Shown: one piece after another, positions 1 through 8,804 of the stretch
Layout: each line of letters begins with the position of its first letter
Numbering within the stretch: position 1 is the stretch's first letter
Assembly (NCBI RefSeq): GCF_030159855.1
Contig: NZ_BSNG01000011.1
Coordinates: 1-25,376, forward strand
Direction of reading: 5' to 3'
Origin: Devosia yakushimensis
GTDB taxonomy: Bacteria; Pseudomonadota; Alphaproteobacteria; Rhizobiales; Devosiaceae
DNA length: 25,376 nucleotides
Notes under the pieces: generated by a model
Database searches by the model: none
The model's input: only the letters and a program-made list of their open reading frames with translations
What the model was told of the DNA's origin: nothing
Made by a program: the position numbers and the translations under genes

Positions 1-874
1 CGGAGCCGCCTGCCGCAACGGCCGCGCCCCCGGCAGCAAGGCCGGTCCCGACGGCCGCACCGGCGCCGAGCTGCGGGCCGCCCGAGACGATGCCGTTGGC
101 GATGCCTGGGCCAAAGATGCCGAGGCCGAGGAGCGACAATGCGGCCAGCACGATGGCCATCGCATCATCGATGGTCGGCTGCTCACCGCCGAAGCCGGCG
201 GTGAACTCGCCGAACAGCGTAGAGCCGATGCCGATGATGACGGCGAGCACCAGGATCTTGATGCCCGAGGAGATGACATTCCCCAGGACGCGCTCGGCCA
301 TGAAGGCGGATTGGCTGAAGAGGCCAAACGGGATCAGGACGAATCCGGCCAGCGTGGTCAGCTTGAATTCGATCAGCGTGACGAAGAGCTGGACGCTGAG
401 GATGAAGAAGGCGAGCAGCACCAGCACCCAGGCGATCAGCAGGCAGATGATCTGCAGGAAATTCTCGAAGAAGGCCCAGTAGCCGGAGAGCTCGGCGATG
501 GCCTCGAGGAGCGGCCGGCCGGCGTCGAGCCCGGTCTGCGCGACGCGGCCGGGCCGCATCAGGTCCTCGACCGAGAAGCCAGTGCCCGAGGCCATGAGGC
601 CAAGGCCGGCAAAAGAGTCGAAGACGATGCGCGCGAGGCTGTTCCAGTTGCCGATCAGGTAGGCGAAGATGCCGACAAAGATGGTCTTCTTGACGAGTCG
701 CGCGATGATGTCTTCGTCGGCGCCCCAGGCCCAGAACAGAGCCGCCAGTGTGATGTCGATGACAATCAGCGTCGAGGCAATGAAGCCGACTTCACCACCC
801 AGCAGGCCAAAGCCGCTGTCGATGTAGGAGGTGAAAACCTCCAGGAACCGATCGATGACGCCTGTGCCTTCCAT
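1..874 (-). CDS. trbL: TrbL, conjugal transfer inner-membrane protein (3' end outside window)
   Basis: TrbL is the polytopic inner-membrane protein of the P-type type IV secretion channel (VirB6-like). I translated 291 codons from the ATG at 874, with no stop before the window edge, so the C-terminal part is missing. The N-terminus (MEGTGVIDRFLEVF) is typical of TrbL, and several long hydrophobic segments follow, including the stretches around LIVIDITLAALFWAW, IICLLIAWVLVLLAFF and ILVLAVIIGIG. A Gly/Ala-rich tail (GGPQLGAGAAVGTG) begins just before the edge, as in other TrbL proteins. The start lies 2 bases after the trbK-alt stop, so it is the next gene of the trb operon. trbF, trbG and trbI would be expected beyond the left edge. 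Confidence 0.93.
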   Translation of the reverse strand, partial: MEGTGVIDRFLEVFTSYIDSGFGLLGGEVGFIASTLIVIDITLAALFWAWGADEDIIARLVKKTIFVGIFAYLIGNWNSLARIVFDSFAGLGLMASGTGFSVEDLMRPGRVAQTGLDAGRPLLEAIAELSGYWAFFENFLQIICLLIAWVLVLLAFFILSVQLFVTLIEFKLTTLAGFVLIPFGLFSQSAFMAERVLGNVISSGIKILVLAVIIGIGSTLFGEFTAGFGGEQPTIDDAMAIVLAALSLLGLGIFGPGIANGIVSGGPQLGAGAAVGTGLAAGGAAVAAGGS

Positions 875-876
875 GG

Positions 877-1143
877 CTAGTGCGCTCCGGCCGGTGAGAG
901 GAAGCGGCGGCGGTTCTCTTCCCATGTGTCGAGGCAACCGGTGTCGCGGGTGGCCGCCTCGCCCATCTGCTGGCAGCGCTTCAACGCATCGCCCAGCGCT
1001 GACGGGCGAGTTGCCTCAGGGCCGGCGGCAGCCGGAAGGATCGCGGCGGAAAGGTCCTCGCGCGCACGGTGGATCGCCTCGGCCGTCATGGCCAAGGCGA
1101 GCACGATGATCAGCGCAATGCGGGCGAGCATCTTGCCGTGCAT
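877..1143 (-). CDS. trbK-alt: TrbK-alt, putative entry exclusion protein
   Basis: Small (88 aa) protein of the alphaproteobacterial TrbK-alt family, thought to limit redundant transfer into cells that already carry the element. It has an N-terminal hydrophobic segment (residues about 5-23, LARIALIIVLALAMTAEA) that could be a signal peptide or anchor. The family pattern follows: LKRCQQMG, then a second Cys in DTGC, then W and a RRRF end. A strong ribosome binding site (AGGAGGGG) precedes the ATG. It sits 20 bases after trbJ and 2 bases before trbL, the usual position. Unlike IncP TrbK it shows no clear lipobox. Exclusion function is inferred from family and position. Confidence 0.85.
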   Translation of the reverse strand: MHGKMLARIALIIVLALAMTAEAIHRAREDLSAAILPAAAGPEATRPSALGDALKRCQQMGEAATRDTGCLDTWEENRRRFLSPAGAH

Positions 1144-1163
1144 GGATCACCCCCTCCTTGCTG

Positions 1164-1943
1164 TCAGTTGCTGCCCGGGAACATCCTGGCGGAGCCGGGC
1201 TGGTAGCCGGCGCCGGGCTCGAGGAACCGGCGACGCTGTTCGCGGCCCTGCTCGGCAGCGGCCGCCTGCTCAGCGGCGGAGAGCGCGTCGGCCCGACCAT
1301 TGGCGGCGAGCATCGCCGTGAGGTCGGCGAGTTGCTGGGCCTGAAGGGCGAGGATCTGGTTGCCCGCCTGGGTCGCCTGCAGCGCGCCCGTCGCGCCCTG
1401 GCTTTCTCCGACGAGGGCCGAGAGTTCCGCGCGCTGCGTCTCGATGTTGCCGACGACGCCGGCCTGGACGCGCATTGCATCCTGGAGCGCGCCGACAGTA
1501 TTGCCCCAGCGTTCGCGAGCCAGGTCGATGAGGTCCTGGTCGGAGGCTGTGAGGTCCATGTCGGCGTATTGCTGCGAGAATATCTGGTCGATCTGCTGCA
1601 CGTCGAAGGCAATGCGCTGGGCCTCCCCCAGCAGTTGCTGGGTGCGCTGGACCGACTGCTGAATCTGCTGGAGCGAGGAGTAAGGCAGACTCGCGAGATT
1701 GCGCGCCTGGTTGATCAGCATCTGGGCTTCGTTCTGGAGGCTCTGGATTTGATTGTTGATCTGTTCGAGGGCGCGGGCCGCCTGCAGCACGTTCTCGGCG
1801 TAGTTGGACGGGTCGAACACGATGTCGCCGAAGCCGAACAGGGCATGGGCAGGTGTGACGGTGAGCGGCGACAACGCCACCGGCGACGTCAGGATGGTCG
1901 TGACGAACAGGATGTGACGGATGCGCGAGCGGGAACGGATCAT
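1164..1943 (-). CDS. trbJ: TrbJ, periplasmic VirB5-like conjugal transfer protein
   Basis: 259 aa. TrbJ is the VirB5-like component of the Trb mating-pair-formation system, exported to the periplasm and probably associated with the pilus. Residues 1-34 form a signal peptide ending in the cleavage-like sequence TPAHALFGFG. After FDPSNYAENV, a long Gln-rich helical region (about 50-125, for example ALEQINNQIQSLQNEAQ) suggests coiled coil, as in the family. The ATG overlaps the trbE stop as ATGA, indicating translational coupling. Length and motif order match chromosomal-element TrbJ proteins. Confidence 0.93.
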   Translation of the reverse strand: MIRSRSRIRHILFVTTILTSPVALSPLTVTPAHALFGFGDIVFDPSNYAENVLQAARALEQINNQIQSLQNEAQMLINQARNLASLPYSSLQQIQQSVQRTQQLLGEAQRIAFDVQQIDQIFSQQYADMDLTASDQDLIDLARERWGNTVGALQDAMRVQAGVVGNIETQRAELSALVGESQGATGALQATQAGNQILALQAQQLADLTAMLAANGRADALSAAEQAAAAEQGREQRRRFLEPGAGYQPGSARMFPGSN

Positions 1944-4414
1944 GGGAGGATCTCCTCAGGGGGTTGATCGAGCGCCGCGGTCGGTGCGGCGAGATTGGTG
2001 AGGTTGGGGATGAGGTCGGCGGCCCAGTCGAGCGCGTGAGCGCGGAGCCAGGCGCCGAGGAATCCGTCGCGCCCGTGCTCGCCCAGCACCTCTTCGATCA
2101 GGGCGTGATCCGACTTTGCGGACGCCGCGCACAGCGCCAGCGCGACGTCGCCGAGACCGAGCTCGAACAGGCGGTTGCCGCGGCGGGATTGCGCGTAATA
2201 GTCGCGCTTGGGCAGAGCCCGGGCGATGATCTCGATCTGGCGGTCGTTGAGACCGAAGCGCTGATAGATTGCCCTAAGCTGGGGCTCGATCGCGCGATCG
2301 TTGGGCAAGAGGATGCGCGAGTGGCAGGAGTCGATGATCTCGGCGGCGATCGTGCTCTTTTCGAGCTGAGCCAGGGACTGGGTGGCAAAGATCACGCTGG
2401 CGTTCTTCTTGCGCAGCGTGACCAGCCACTGGGCGAGTTGGCTGGCAAAACCGGGATCGCTCAGCGCCAGCCAGCCCTCGTCGACGATGACGAGCGTCGG
2501 TCTTCCATCGAGCCGCCCGGCGATGCGGTGGAAGAGATAGGCGAGCGTGGCCGGCGCGGCGCCGGTGCCAAGCAGCCCCTCGGTCTCGAAAGCCAGGACG
2601 GACGCCGATCCGAGGGTTTCCGTTTCGGCGTCGAGCAGCCGCCCATACGGTCCGCCGACACAATAAGGCTCGAGCGCGCGCTTCAGGTCATTGGACTGAA
2701 GCAGCACGGTGAGCCCGGTGACCGTACGTTCCGCGACGGGGGCCGAGGCCAGTGAGGTGAGTGCCGTCCAGATGTGTTCCTTGACGTCAGGCATGATGAG
2801 CACGCCCTCGCGGGCGAGGATGGCGACGAGCCAGTCGGCGGCCCAGGCGCGTTCGGGCGTGTGCTCGATGCCGGCAAAGGGCTGGAGCGAGACGGAGGTC
2901 TCGGCGCCTTCGGTCAGTTCGCCACCGAGGTCGTGCCAGTCGCCGCCCATGGCCAGCACTGCGGTGCGGATCGAGCCGCCGAAATCGAAGGCGAAGACCT
3001 GGGAATTGTCGTAGCGGCGGAACTGCAGGGCCATCAGCGCCAGCAGCACCGACTTGCCCGCGCCGGTTGGCCCGACGACCAGGGTATGGCCGACGTCACC
3101 AACATGAAGGGACAACCGGAACGGGGTCGAGCCTTCCGTCCTGCCAAAGAGCAGTGGGGGTGCTCGGAAATGCTCGTCCCGTTCCGGCCCCGCCCACACC
3201 GCCGAGAGCGGGATCATGTGGGCGAGATTCAGTGTGCTGATAGGCGGCTGCCGCACATTGGCGTAAAGGTGCCCGGGCAGCGTGCCGAGCCAGGCATCGA
3301 CCGCATTGATGGTCTCCACCATGCCGGTGAAGTCGCGGCCCTGGATAACCTTCTCGATCAGCCGGAGCTTCTCGTCGGCGATGCCGGGGTCGTCGTCCCA
3401 GACCGTCACGGTCGCGGTGACATAGGCCTCGCCGGCATAGTCGGCGCCCAGTTCCTGGAGCGCGAGATCCGCATCGGCGGCCTTGTTCGCCGCGTCCGTG
3501 TCGACCAGCGCGGAGGCTTCGTTGGTCAGCACCTCCTTGACGATCGCGGCGATGGACTTGCGTTTGGCAAACCACTGGCGGCGGATGCGTGTCACCAACC
3601 GCGTGGCATCGGTCTTGTCGAGCAGGATGGCGCGTGTGGCCCAGCGGTAGGGGAAGGCGAGGCGGTTGAGCTGGTCGAGAATTCCTGGCGTCGTCGTGCC
3701 CGGAAAGCCAACAATGGTGAGAACCCTCAGATGCGTGTCGCCCAGGCGCGGCGCGAGCCCGCCAGCGAGCGGCTGATCGGCGAGCAGCGCGTCGAGATAC
3801 ATTGGCGTCTCGGGGACACCAACGCGGTGACGCTTGGTCGAAACTGTCGAGTGCAGATAGGTCAGCGTCTCTGCGTCATCGAGCCAGCGGCATTCGGGCA
3901 TGAAGCCGTCGAGCAGTGCCAGCACACGATCGGTGCGATCGACGAACCCCTTGAGGATTTCCCAGGGGTTGACCCCGGTCTGCTCGCGACCCTCGTAGAG
4001 CCAGGTCTCGGCGCGGACGGAATCTTCGGCCGGCGGCAGATGGACGATGGTGAGGAAATAACTCGACTCGAAATGGCTGCCGGCTTCTTCGAAGTCGGCC
4101 TTGCGCTCGGCGTCGATCAGGGCGGAGGCGGCATCGGGGAACGTGCTTCGCGGATAGGTCGCAGCCTCGTGCCGCTGCGCCTCGACGAAGATGCTCCAGC
4201 CCGAGCCAAGGCGACGAAAGGCGTTGTTGAGGCGGCCGGCAACACCGACCAGTTCGGCCGGAACCGAACTGTCGAGGTCGGGTCCGCGAAATTTTGCCGA
4301 GCGCTGGAAACTGCCGTCCTTATTGAGGACAACGCCCCGGCCGACCAGGGCGGCCCATGGGAGATAGTCGGCGAGACGGGCACCGGTGCGCCGATATTCT
4401 GCGAGGTTCATCAT
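1940..4414 (-). CDS. trbE: TrbE, conjugal transfer ATPase (VirB4-like)
   Basis: 824 aa VirB4-family ATPase that powers assembly and operation of the Trb secretion channel at the inner membrane. The N-terminal CagE/TrbE/VirB domain covers about residues 1-420. The ATPase core has Walker A GPTGAGKS (448-455) and Walker B LVIVDE (641-646), followed by RKKNASVIFATQS. The start MMNLAEYRR is placed at 4414, 8 bases after trbD ends. A longer in-frame reading to 4528 would overlap trbD and does not look like TrbE. The stop overlaps the trbJ start. No damage is seen. Confidence 0.95.
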   Translation of the reverse strand: MMNLAEYRRTGARLADYLPWAALVGRGVVLNKDGSFQRSAKFRGPDLDSSVPAELVGVAGRLNNAFRRLGSGWSIFVEAQRHEAATYPRSTFPDAASALIDAERKADFEEAGSHFESSYFLTIVHLPPAEDSVRAETWLYEGREQTGVNPWEILKGFVDRTDRVLALLDGFMPECRWLDDAETLTYLHSTVSTKRHRVGVPETPMYLDALLADQPLAGGLAPRLGDTHLRVLTIVGFPGTTTPGILDQLNRLAFPYRWATRAILLDKTDATRLVTRIRRQWFAKRKSIAAIVKEVLTNEASALVDTDAANKAADADLALQELGADYAGEAYVTATVTVWDDDPGIADEKLRLIEKVIQGRDFTGMVETINAVDAWLGTLPGHLYANVRQPPISTLNLAHMIPLSAVWAGPERDEHFRAPPLLFGRTEGSTPFRLSLHVGDVGHTLVVGPTGAGKSVLLALMALQFRRYDNSQVFAFDFGGSIRTAVLAMGGDWHDLGGELTEGAETSVSLQPFAGIEHTPERAWAADWLVAILAREGVLIMPDVKEHIWTALTSLASAPVAERTVTGLTVLLQSNDLKRALEPYCVGGPYGRLLDAETETLGSASVLAFETEGLLGTGAAPATLAYLFHRIAGRLDGRPTLVIVDEGWLALSDPGFASQLAQWLVTLRKKNASVIFATQSLAQLEKSTIAAEIIDSCHSRILLPNDRAIEPQLRAIYQRFGLNDRQIEIIARALPKRDYYAQSRRGNRLFELGLGDVALALCAASAKSDHALIEEVLGEHGRDGFLGAWLRAHALDWAADLIPNLTNLAAPTAALDQPPEEILP

Positions 4415-4422
4415 TGCGCGCC

Positions 4423-4683
4423 TCACAATCCAAGATGCGCGGGGATGCGCAGATGCCGGCGTACGACCTCGACGAAAAGCGGATCGCGCCGAGCCGCCCA
4501 GACGGCGGCCAGGTGTCCGATCGCCCACAGCACGATGCCGACGATCCAGAGCCGGAGGCCGAGACCGAGCGCGGCGGCCAATGTGCCGTTGAGGATGGCG
4601 ACCGAACGCGGAGCGCCGCCGAGCAGGATCGGCTCGGTCAGTGCCCGACGGACGGGCGCGGAGAAACCCGGGACCTCCTCCAT
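4423..4683 (-). CDS. trbD: TrbD, VirB3-like conjugal transfer protein
   Basis: 86 aa. VirB3-like inner-membrane component of the Trb channel that works with TrbE. It begins MEEVPGFSAPVRRAL, then LTEPILLGGAPRS, which is the family signature before the membrane part. Two hydrophobic segments follow (about 30-43 and 45-62, the second being WIVGIVLWAIGHLAAVW), and the protein ends RRHLRIPAHLGL. The ATG shares one base with the trbC stop (TGATG), so the two are translationally coupled. The first codons run on as GAGGAGGT, and the ribosome probably arrives by coupling rather than by an upstream site. Confidence 0.92.
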   Translation of the reverse strand: MEEVPGFSAPVRRALTEPILLGGAPRSVAILNGTLAAALGLGLRLWIVGIVLWAIGHLAAVWAARRDPLFVEVVRRHLRIPAHLGL

Positions 4684-5012
4684 CAAATCACCGCCCCGCC
4701 ACCGAAGCTGAAGAAGGAGAGGAAGAAGCTTGAGGCCGCGAAGGCGATTGACAGACCGAAGACGATCTGGACCAGCCGCCTGAAGCCGCCCGAGGTATCG
4801 CCGAAGGCGAGCGTCAGGCCGGTGACGATGATGATGATCACCGCGATGATCTTGGCGACCGGCCCTTCGATGGATTCGAGGATCTGCTGCAGCGGCTCCT
4901 CCCATGGCATGGAGGATCCGGCGGCATAGGCGGCTTTCGTCATGACGAAGGTGAGCGAGGTGGCGAGCGCGGTCGCGGCGAGGCGCGCACGGGCGCGCAG
5001 GGTCATTGTCAT
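4683..5012 (-). CDS. trbC: TrbC, VirB2-like prepilin
   Basis: 109 aa pilin precursor. The N-terminus is basic (MTMTLRARARL) and then hydrophobic, ending in KAAYAAGSSMPWEEPL, a typical leader-peptidase site in TrbC/VirB2. The mature part has two membrane helices (IIAVIIIIVTGLTLAFGD and QIVFGLSIAFAASSFFLSFF). In related systems the precursor is trimmed and, in IncP plasmids, cyclised by TraF. A TraF-like peptidase is encoded at 13305-13862, which would be the natural processing partner. The ATG overlaps the trbB stop (ATGA). Confidence 0.93.
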   Translation of the reverse strand: MTMTLRARARLAATALATSLTFVMTKAAYAAGSSMPWEEPLQQILESIEGPVAKIIAVIIIIVTGLTLAFGDTSGGFRRLVQIVFGLSIAFAASSFFLSFFSFGGGAVI

Positions 5013-6028
5013 TGCGGGGCTCCATTGGGTTCGGGATTGGGGATCGTGGGGGCAAGGACGTAGTCGCCGGTCGTTTCGAGCCCGGTGACGTGGACGAGTT
5101 CGGCGAGCCGCCGTGCCGACCCACGACCCGAGAGCACGGCGATGACGTCGATGGTCTCGGCGATGAGCGCCCGTGGGACGGTGACGACGGCTTCCTGGAT
5201 GAGTTGTTCGAGGCGCCGCAGCGCGCCGATGGCGGTGCCCGCATGAATGGTGCCGATGCCGCCCGGGTGGCCGGTCGACCAGGCTTTCAGCAGGTCGAGC
5301 GCCTCGGCGCCGCGCACCTCGCCGATCGGTATCCGATCGGGCCGCAGCCGCAGGGAGGAGCGCACGAGCTCCGATAGCGAGACGACGCCATCGCGGGTGC
5401 GCAACGCCACGAGGTTGGGCGCCGCGCATTGCAGTTCGCGCGTGTCTTCGATGAGGACAACTCGATCGCCGGTGCGCGCGACCTCGGCGAGAAGGGCGTT
5501 CGTCAGCGTCGTCTTGCCGGTCGACGTGCCGCCCGCAACGAGGATGTTCTGCCGTTCCGTGACAGCCCGGCGCAGCGCGTCGGCCTGCGCATCGGACATG
5601 ATGCCGGCCGCCACATAATCCGCGAGCGAGAACACCGCGACGGCGGGCTTGCGGATCGCAAAGGCCGGGGCGGCCACAACGGGCGGCAGCAGGCCCTCGA
5701 ACCGCTCCCCCGTACCGGGCAACTCGGCGGAGACGCGTGGGGCACCGGAATGGACTTCGGCACCGACATGGTGCGCCACGAGGCGGATGATGCGTTCGCC
5801 ATCTGTGGCCGAAAGCTGCTCGCCGGTATCGGCAAGCCCAGTGGCCAGCCGGTCGATCCAGAGCCGCCCGTCGGGGTTGAGCATCACCTCGACGATCGCG
5901 GGATCGTCCAGAAACCTGGCGACGGCCGGGCCAAGGGCGGTGCGCAGCATGCGCGTGCCGCGTTCAACCGCCACCGACTCTCTGGAAGAAACAACCACGT
6001 CGTCCCCACTCCGCTTGTGGGCCTGCAC
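5009..6028 (-). CDS. trbB: TrbB, VirB11-like secretion ATPase
   Basis: 339 aa VirB11/PulE-type hexameric ATPase on the cytoplasmic side of the channel. Motifs are all present: Walker A GGTSTGKTT (166-174), Asp box VLIEDTREL (191-199), Walker B-like RIPIGEVRG (232-240) and His box GHPGGIGTIHAG (253-264). The N-terminal domain begins at RMLRTALGPAVARFL. The start is uncertain. GTG at 6028 is the longest choice consistent with the family. GTG at 5998 (MVVSSRES) has a better upstream GGGGA. trbB is first of the trb genes proper, 128 bases after the CopG-like gene. Confidence 0.94.
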   Translation of the reverse strand: MQAHKRSGDDVVVSSRESVAVERGTRMLRTALGPAVARFLDDPAIVEVMLNPDGRLWIDRLATGLADTGEQLSATDGERIIRLVAHHVGAEVHSGAPRVSAELPGTGERFEGLLPPVVAAPAFAIRKPAVAVFSLADYVAAGIMSDAQADALRRAVTERQNILVAGGTSTGKTTLTNALLAEVARTGDRVVLIEDTRELQCAAPNLVALRTRDGVVSLSELVRSSLRLRPDRIPIGEVRGAEALDLLKAWSTGHPGGIGTIHAGTAIGALRRLEQLIQEAVVTVPRALIAETIDVIAVLSGRGSARRLAELVHVTGLETTGDYVLAPTIPNPEPNGAPQ

Positions 6029-6103
6029 GACGGAGGCCCTGGATCGGGGATGAGTAGAAAAGGCAGGAATGGGCCGGCGGCAACAAGCCTCAAGCGGCCG
6101 TCG

Positions 6104-6128
6104 TACCCTGGCGTGGAATTACAGGGTA
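6104..6128. promoter_or_regulatory. Inverted repeat between the CopG-like gene and trbB (candidate operator)
   Basis: Perfect 7-bp arms TACCCTG (6104-6110) and CAGGGTA (6122-6128) separated by 11 bases, in the only sizeable gap of the trb operon. There is no run of T on either side, so it is not a good intrinsic terminator. The upstream neighbour encodes a ribbon-helix-helix-like protein, so an operator for that protein is a reasonable inference, but nothing proves it. Confidence 0.4.
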
Positions 6129-6156
6129 ACGGCGGAAGCGCCTGCCCGGCGTCCGC

Positions 6157-6606
6157 CTATTCCGAGCCGCTCGCCGACGAATCGGGCGCTGGAGTGATGT
6201 CTTCGGGTATCTCGTTCCGGAGCTTGGGACCCTGCGCGAGCCGGCGACCAAGCGCCGATACGAAGGCGTCGTAGCGCTTGCCCGACTGCGCGCGCGCCGC
6301 CGCCTGCGCCGGCTCTGGGAGCTGCGGCGTTGTCGTCAGCCAGAAGCGCACGAATACCGCGAGTGTCTCGACCGAAACCCCCAGATCCCGTTCCAGCCGA
6401 ACGAGACGCCGGTCGATCTGGTCGAGGCGTTTGGTCAGCGCCGCCTCCTGTCGCTCGGCAGCGTCAGGCGAGAGGAAGGATGCGATGGCGGCCTCCGCCA
6501 CCAGTGACCGGGACAGGTCGCGGCGGGCGGCATGGTCCACCAGGGCCTTCATGACCGGCGGATCGAGATAGATGGACAGTCGCTGTTTCTTGCCGGGTTT
6601 CACCAT
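6157..6606 (-). CDS. CopG-like ribbon-helix-helix regulator between traG and trbB
   Basis: 149 aa. The N-terminus fits a ribbon-helix-helix fold: a short strand QRLSIYLDPPVMKAL, then two helices DHAARRDLSRSLVAEAAIASFL. A heptad-like segment follows (about residues 50-77, RLDQIDRRLVRLERDLGV), suggesting a coiled coil, and the tail is acidic and Ser-rich. A CopG-like gene in this position is standard in these elements, and it probably regulates the tra/trb genes. I chose ATG 6606 because GAGG lies 6 bases upstream. A GTG at 6618 overlaps the traG stop (GTGA) and would add four residues. The inverted repeat at 6104-6128 may be its target. Confidence 0.85.
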   Translation of the reverse strand: MVKPGKKQRLSIYLDPPVMKALVDHAARRDLSRSLVAEAAIASFLSPDAAERQEAALTKRLDQIDRRLVRLERDLGVSVETLAVFVRFWLTTTPQLPEPAQAAARAQSGKRYDAFVSALGRRLAQGPKLRNEIPEDITPAPDSSASGSE

Positions 6607-6614
6607 GGCGAGCC

Positions 6615-8600
6615 TCACAGCATGCCGTCGCCAGGATCGAGATCGGCCTGCCGCGCGATCCTCTGCATCGAGCGATTGAGGTTTTGAGCCAGCACCGCCG
6701 CCTCGTCGTTGGCATCACGATCGACGTCGAATTCGTCGTCAGGGGCGGGGTTGGGCTCGGGCACGACCTTGCTGCTGAGTTCAGGCTGCCGGCGTTTTTC
6801 GGATTCGGTCGGATCCTCGTCATCGACCGGCGCCACGGAGGGAAGATCGCCAGTTGCGAGGCCTGGGCGCGTAGGTATTGCCAGAACACTCCAGTCGTCC
6901 TCGGCCGTGTCGCGTCGATGCTGGGTCGCCGGCGGCCGCAGAATGCGTTCCTTGAAGCGGCCGTCCTCAAAGTAGCGCGCCTTGTGTGCGCGGATGGGGT
7001 GAGTGCCGGCGACCATGACGATCTCGTCGCTTGGCGGGAGTTGCATGACCTCACCGGGTGTCAGGAGCGGACGTGCCGTCTCCTGGCGCGAGACCATCAG
7101 GTGGCCGAGCCAGGGTGAGAGGCGATGCCCGGCATAGTTCTTCATCGCCCGCATTTCCGTCGCGGTGCCGAGTGCGTCCGACACCCGCTTGGCGGTGCGC
7201 TCGTCGTTGGTCGCGAAGGAAACCCGGACGTGACAATTGTCGAGGATGGAGTTGTTCGGTCCATAGGCGCGTTCGATCTGGTTGAGCGACTGGGCGATGA
7301 GGAACGCCTTGAGGCCGTAGCCCGCCATGAAGGCGAGCGCGGACTCGAAGAAGTCGAGGCGGCCAAGGGCGGGGAACTCATCGAGCATCAGCAACAGGCG
7401 GTGACGGCTGGACCTGGCGTTGAGGTCTTCGGTGAGCCGCCGCCCGATCTGATTGAGCAGGAGACGCACCAGCGGCTTGGTGCGATTGATGTCGGATGGC
7501 GGCACGACGAGGTACAGCGTGGTTGGGCGATCGGCCGCCACGATTTCGCCGATGCGCCAGTCACAGCGCGACGTCACTGCCGCCACCACCGGATCGCGGT
7601 AGAGTCCAAGGAAGCTCATCGCAGTGCTCAGTACGCCCGACCGTTCATTGTCGGACTTGTTGAGCAGTTCGCGCGCGGCTGAGGCCACGACTGGGTGCGG
7701 ACCTGCATCGCCCAGGTGTCGTATCTTCATCATCGCCGCGAGCGTCGCCTCGATCGAGCGGGCTGGGTCGGACAGGAAATTCGCGACACCCGCGAGCGTC
7801 TTGTCCTTTTCGGCATAGAGGACGTGGAGAATGGCGCCGACCAACAGGGCGTGGGAGGTCTTCTCCCAATGATTGCGGCGCTCCAGCGAGCCTTCGGGAT
7901 CGACCAGGATGTCGGCGATGTTCTGGACGTCCCGAACTTCCCACTCGCCGCGGCGGACTTCGAGCAGCGGGTTATAGGCCGCGGATTCGGTGTTGGTCGG
8001 GTCGAACAGGAGGACGCGACCATGTCGTGCCCGAAAGCCCGCAGTGAGAGTCCAGTTTTCGCCCTTGATGTCATGGACGATGGCCGAACCCGGCCAGGTC
8101 AGCAGCGAGGGGATGACGAGACCGACGCCTTTGCCCGACCGTGTGGGCGCGAAGCATAGAACATGCTCGGGGCCGTCGTGGCGGAGGTAGTCGCGCTCGT
8201 AACGACCGAGGACGACGCCGTCGGCGCCGAGCAGGCCGGCCTCCTTGATCTCGGGATGTGTGGCCCAGCGTGCCGAGCCATAGGTCTCGACGTTATCCGC
8301 CTCGCGAGCGCGCAGGACGGACATGAGGATGGCAGCTCCGATCGAAACGAAGCCGCCGGAGGCCGCGATGATACCGCCTTCATGAAAGATCGAGCGCGCA
8401 TAGGCGTCGTAGGAGAACCACCACCAGAAGAAGGCTGGTGGATGATAGACTGGCCAACCAGCGAGGTGAAACCATGGCGCGCCAAGCTGCGGCTGAAAGC
8501 CGAGACGCCACGCTGTCCATTGGGTGGAGCACCAGACCGCCGCCAGCACGATCAGGCCGACAACGATGATCTGTCCCCAGAGGATTTTCGTGCCCGTCAT
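6615..8600 (-). CDS. traG: TraG, type IV coupling protein (VirD4-like)
   Basis: 661 aa coupling protein that brings the relaxase-DNA complex to the Trb channel. Two N-terminal membrane segments are visible (about 9-30 and 78-97). The DNA-translocase domain has Walker A APTRSGKG (151-158) and Walker B LLLMLDEFPALG (402-413). The C-terminal tail is acidic and hydrophilic (ESEKRRQPEL, DDEFDVDRDANDE). ATG 8600 is chosen because AAGGAG lies 8 bases upstream and the next residues (MTGTKILWGQ) match TraG. That binding site lies inside a small hairpin (8605-8622). In related elements traG normally sits beside the relaxase gene, but here another gene separates them. Confidence 0.95.
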   Translation of the reverse strand: MTGTKILWGQIIVVGLIVLAAVWCSTQWTAWRLGFQPQLGAPWFHLAGWPVYHPPAFFWWWFSYDAYARSIFHEGGIIAASGGFVSIGAAILMSVLRAREADNVETYGSARWATHPEIKEAGLLGADGVVLGRYERDYLRHDGPEHVLCFAPTRSGKGVGLVIPSLLTWPGSAIVHDIKGENWTLTAGFRARHGRVLLFDPTNTESAAYNPLLEVRRGEWEVRDVQNIADILVDPEGSLERRNHWEKTSHALLVGAILHVLYAEKDKTLAGVANFLSDPARSIEATLAAMMKIRHLGDAGPHPVVASAARELLNKSDNERSGVLSTAMSFLGLYRDPVVAAVTSRCDWRIGEIVAADRPTTLYLVVPPSDINRTKPLVRLLLNQIGRRLTEDLNARSSRHRLLLMLDEFPALGRLDFFESALAFMAGYGLKAFLIAQSLNQIERAYGPNNSILDNCHVRVSFATNDERTAKRVSDALGTATEMRAMKNYAGHRLSPWLGHLMVSRQETARPLLTPGEVMQLPPSDEIVMVAGTHPIRAHKARYFEDGRFKERILRPPATQHRRDTAEDDWSVLAIPTRPGLATGDLPSVAPVDDEDPTESEKRRQPELSSKVVPEPNPAPDDEFDVDRDANDEAAVLAQNLNRSMQRIARQADLDPGDGML

Positions 8601-8604
8601 AGCG

Positions 8605-8622
8605 GTGCTCCTTTTGGAGCAC
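8605..8622 (-). promoter_or_regulatory. Hairpin enclosing the traG ribosome binding site
   Basis: On the minus strand a perfect 7-bp stem GTGCTCC / GGAGCAC with an AAAA loop ends four bases before the traG ATG. The Shine-Dalgarno sequence AAGGAG lies in the loop and 3' arm, so folding would hide it. This would make traG translation sensitive to RNA structure. It is a direct sequence observation, and the regulatory role is inference. Confidence 0.55.
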
Positions 8623-8804
8623 AGGTCGGAATATCCAGGCATCGGTTTCAAGGTAATATGGAGGTGGGTCGCACGGTGGGCGGTTGCAGAGTGAAAAAAC
8701 AAGAGCGATGCGGCTTGCGCTTGAATAAGACTGGTGTGCGGCGCAGACTAACTTCCGCGGGGCAGTATTTTTAAGGTCGTCAGCCGTCCCGCATAGGGGG
8801 TGAC

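Noticed and set aside
2774..4711. A 645-codon open frame on the plus strand opposite trbE
   Set aside because: It is the antisense of a clear VirB4-type ATPase gene; long antisense frames are expected in GC-rich DNA, and the translation shows no family features.
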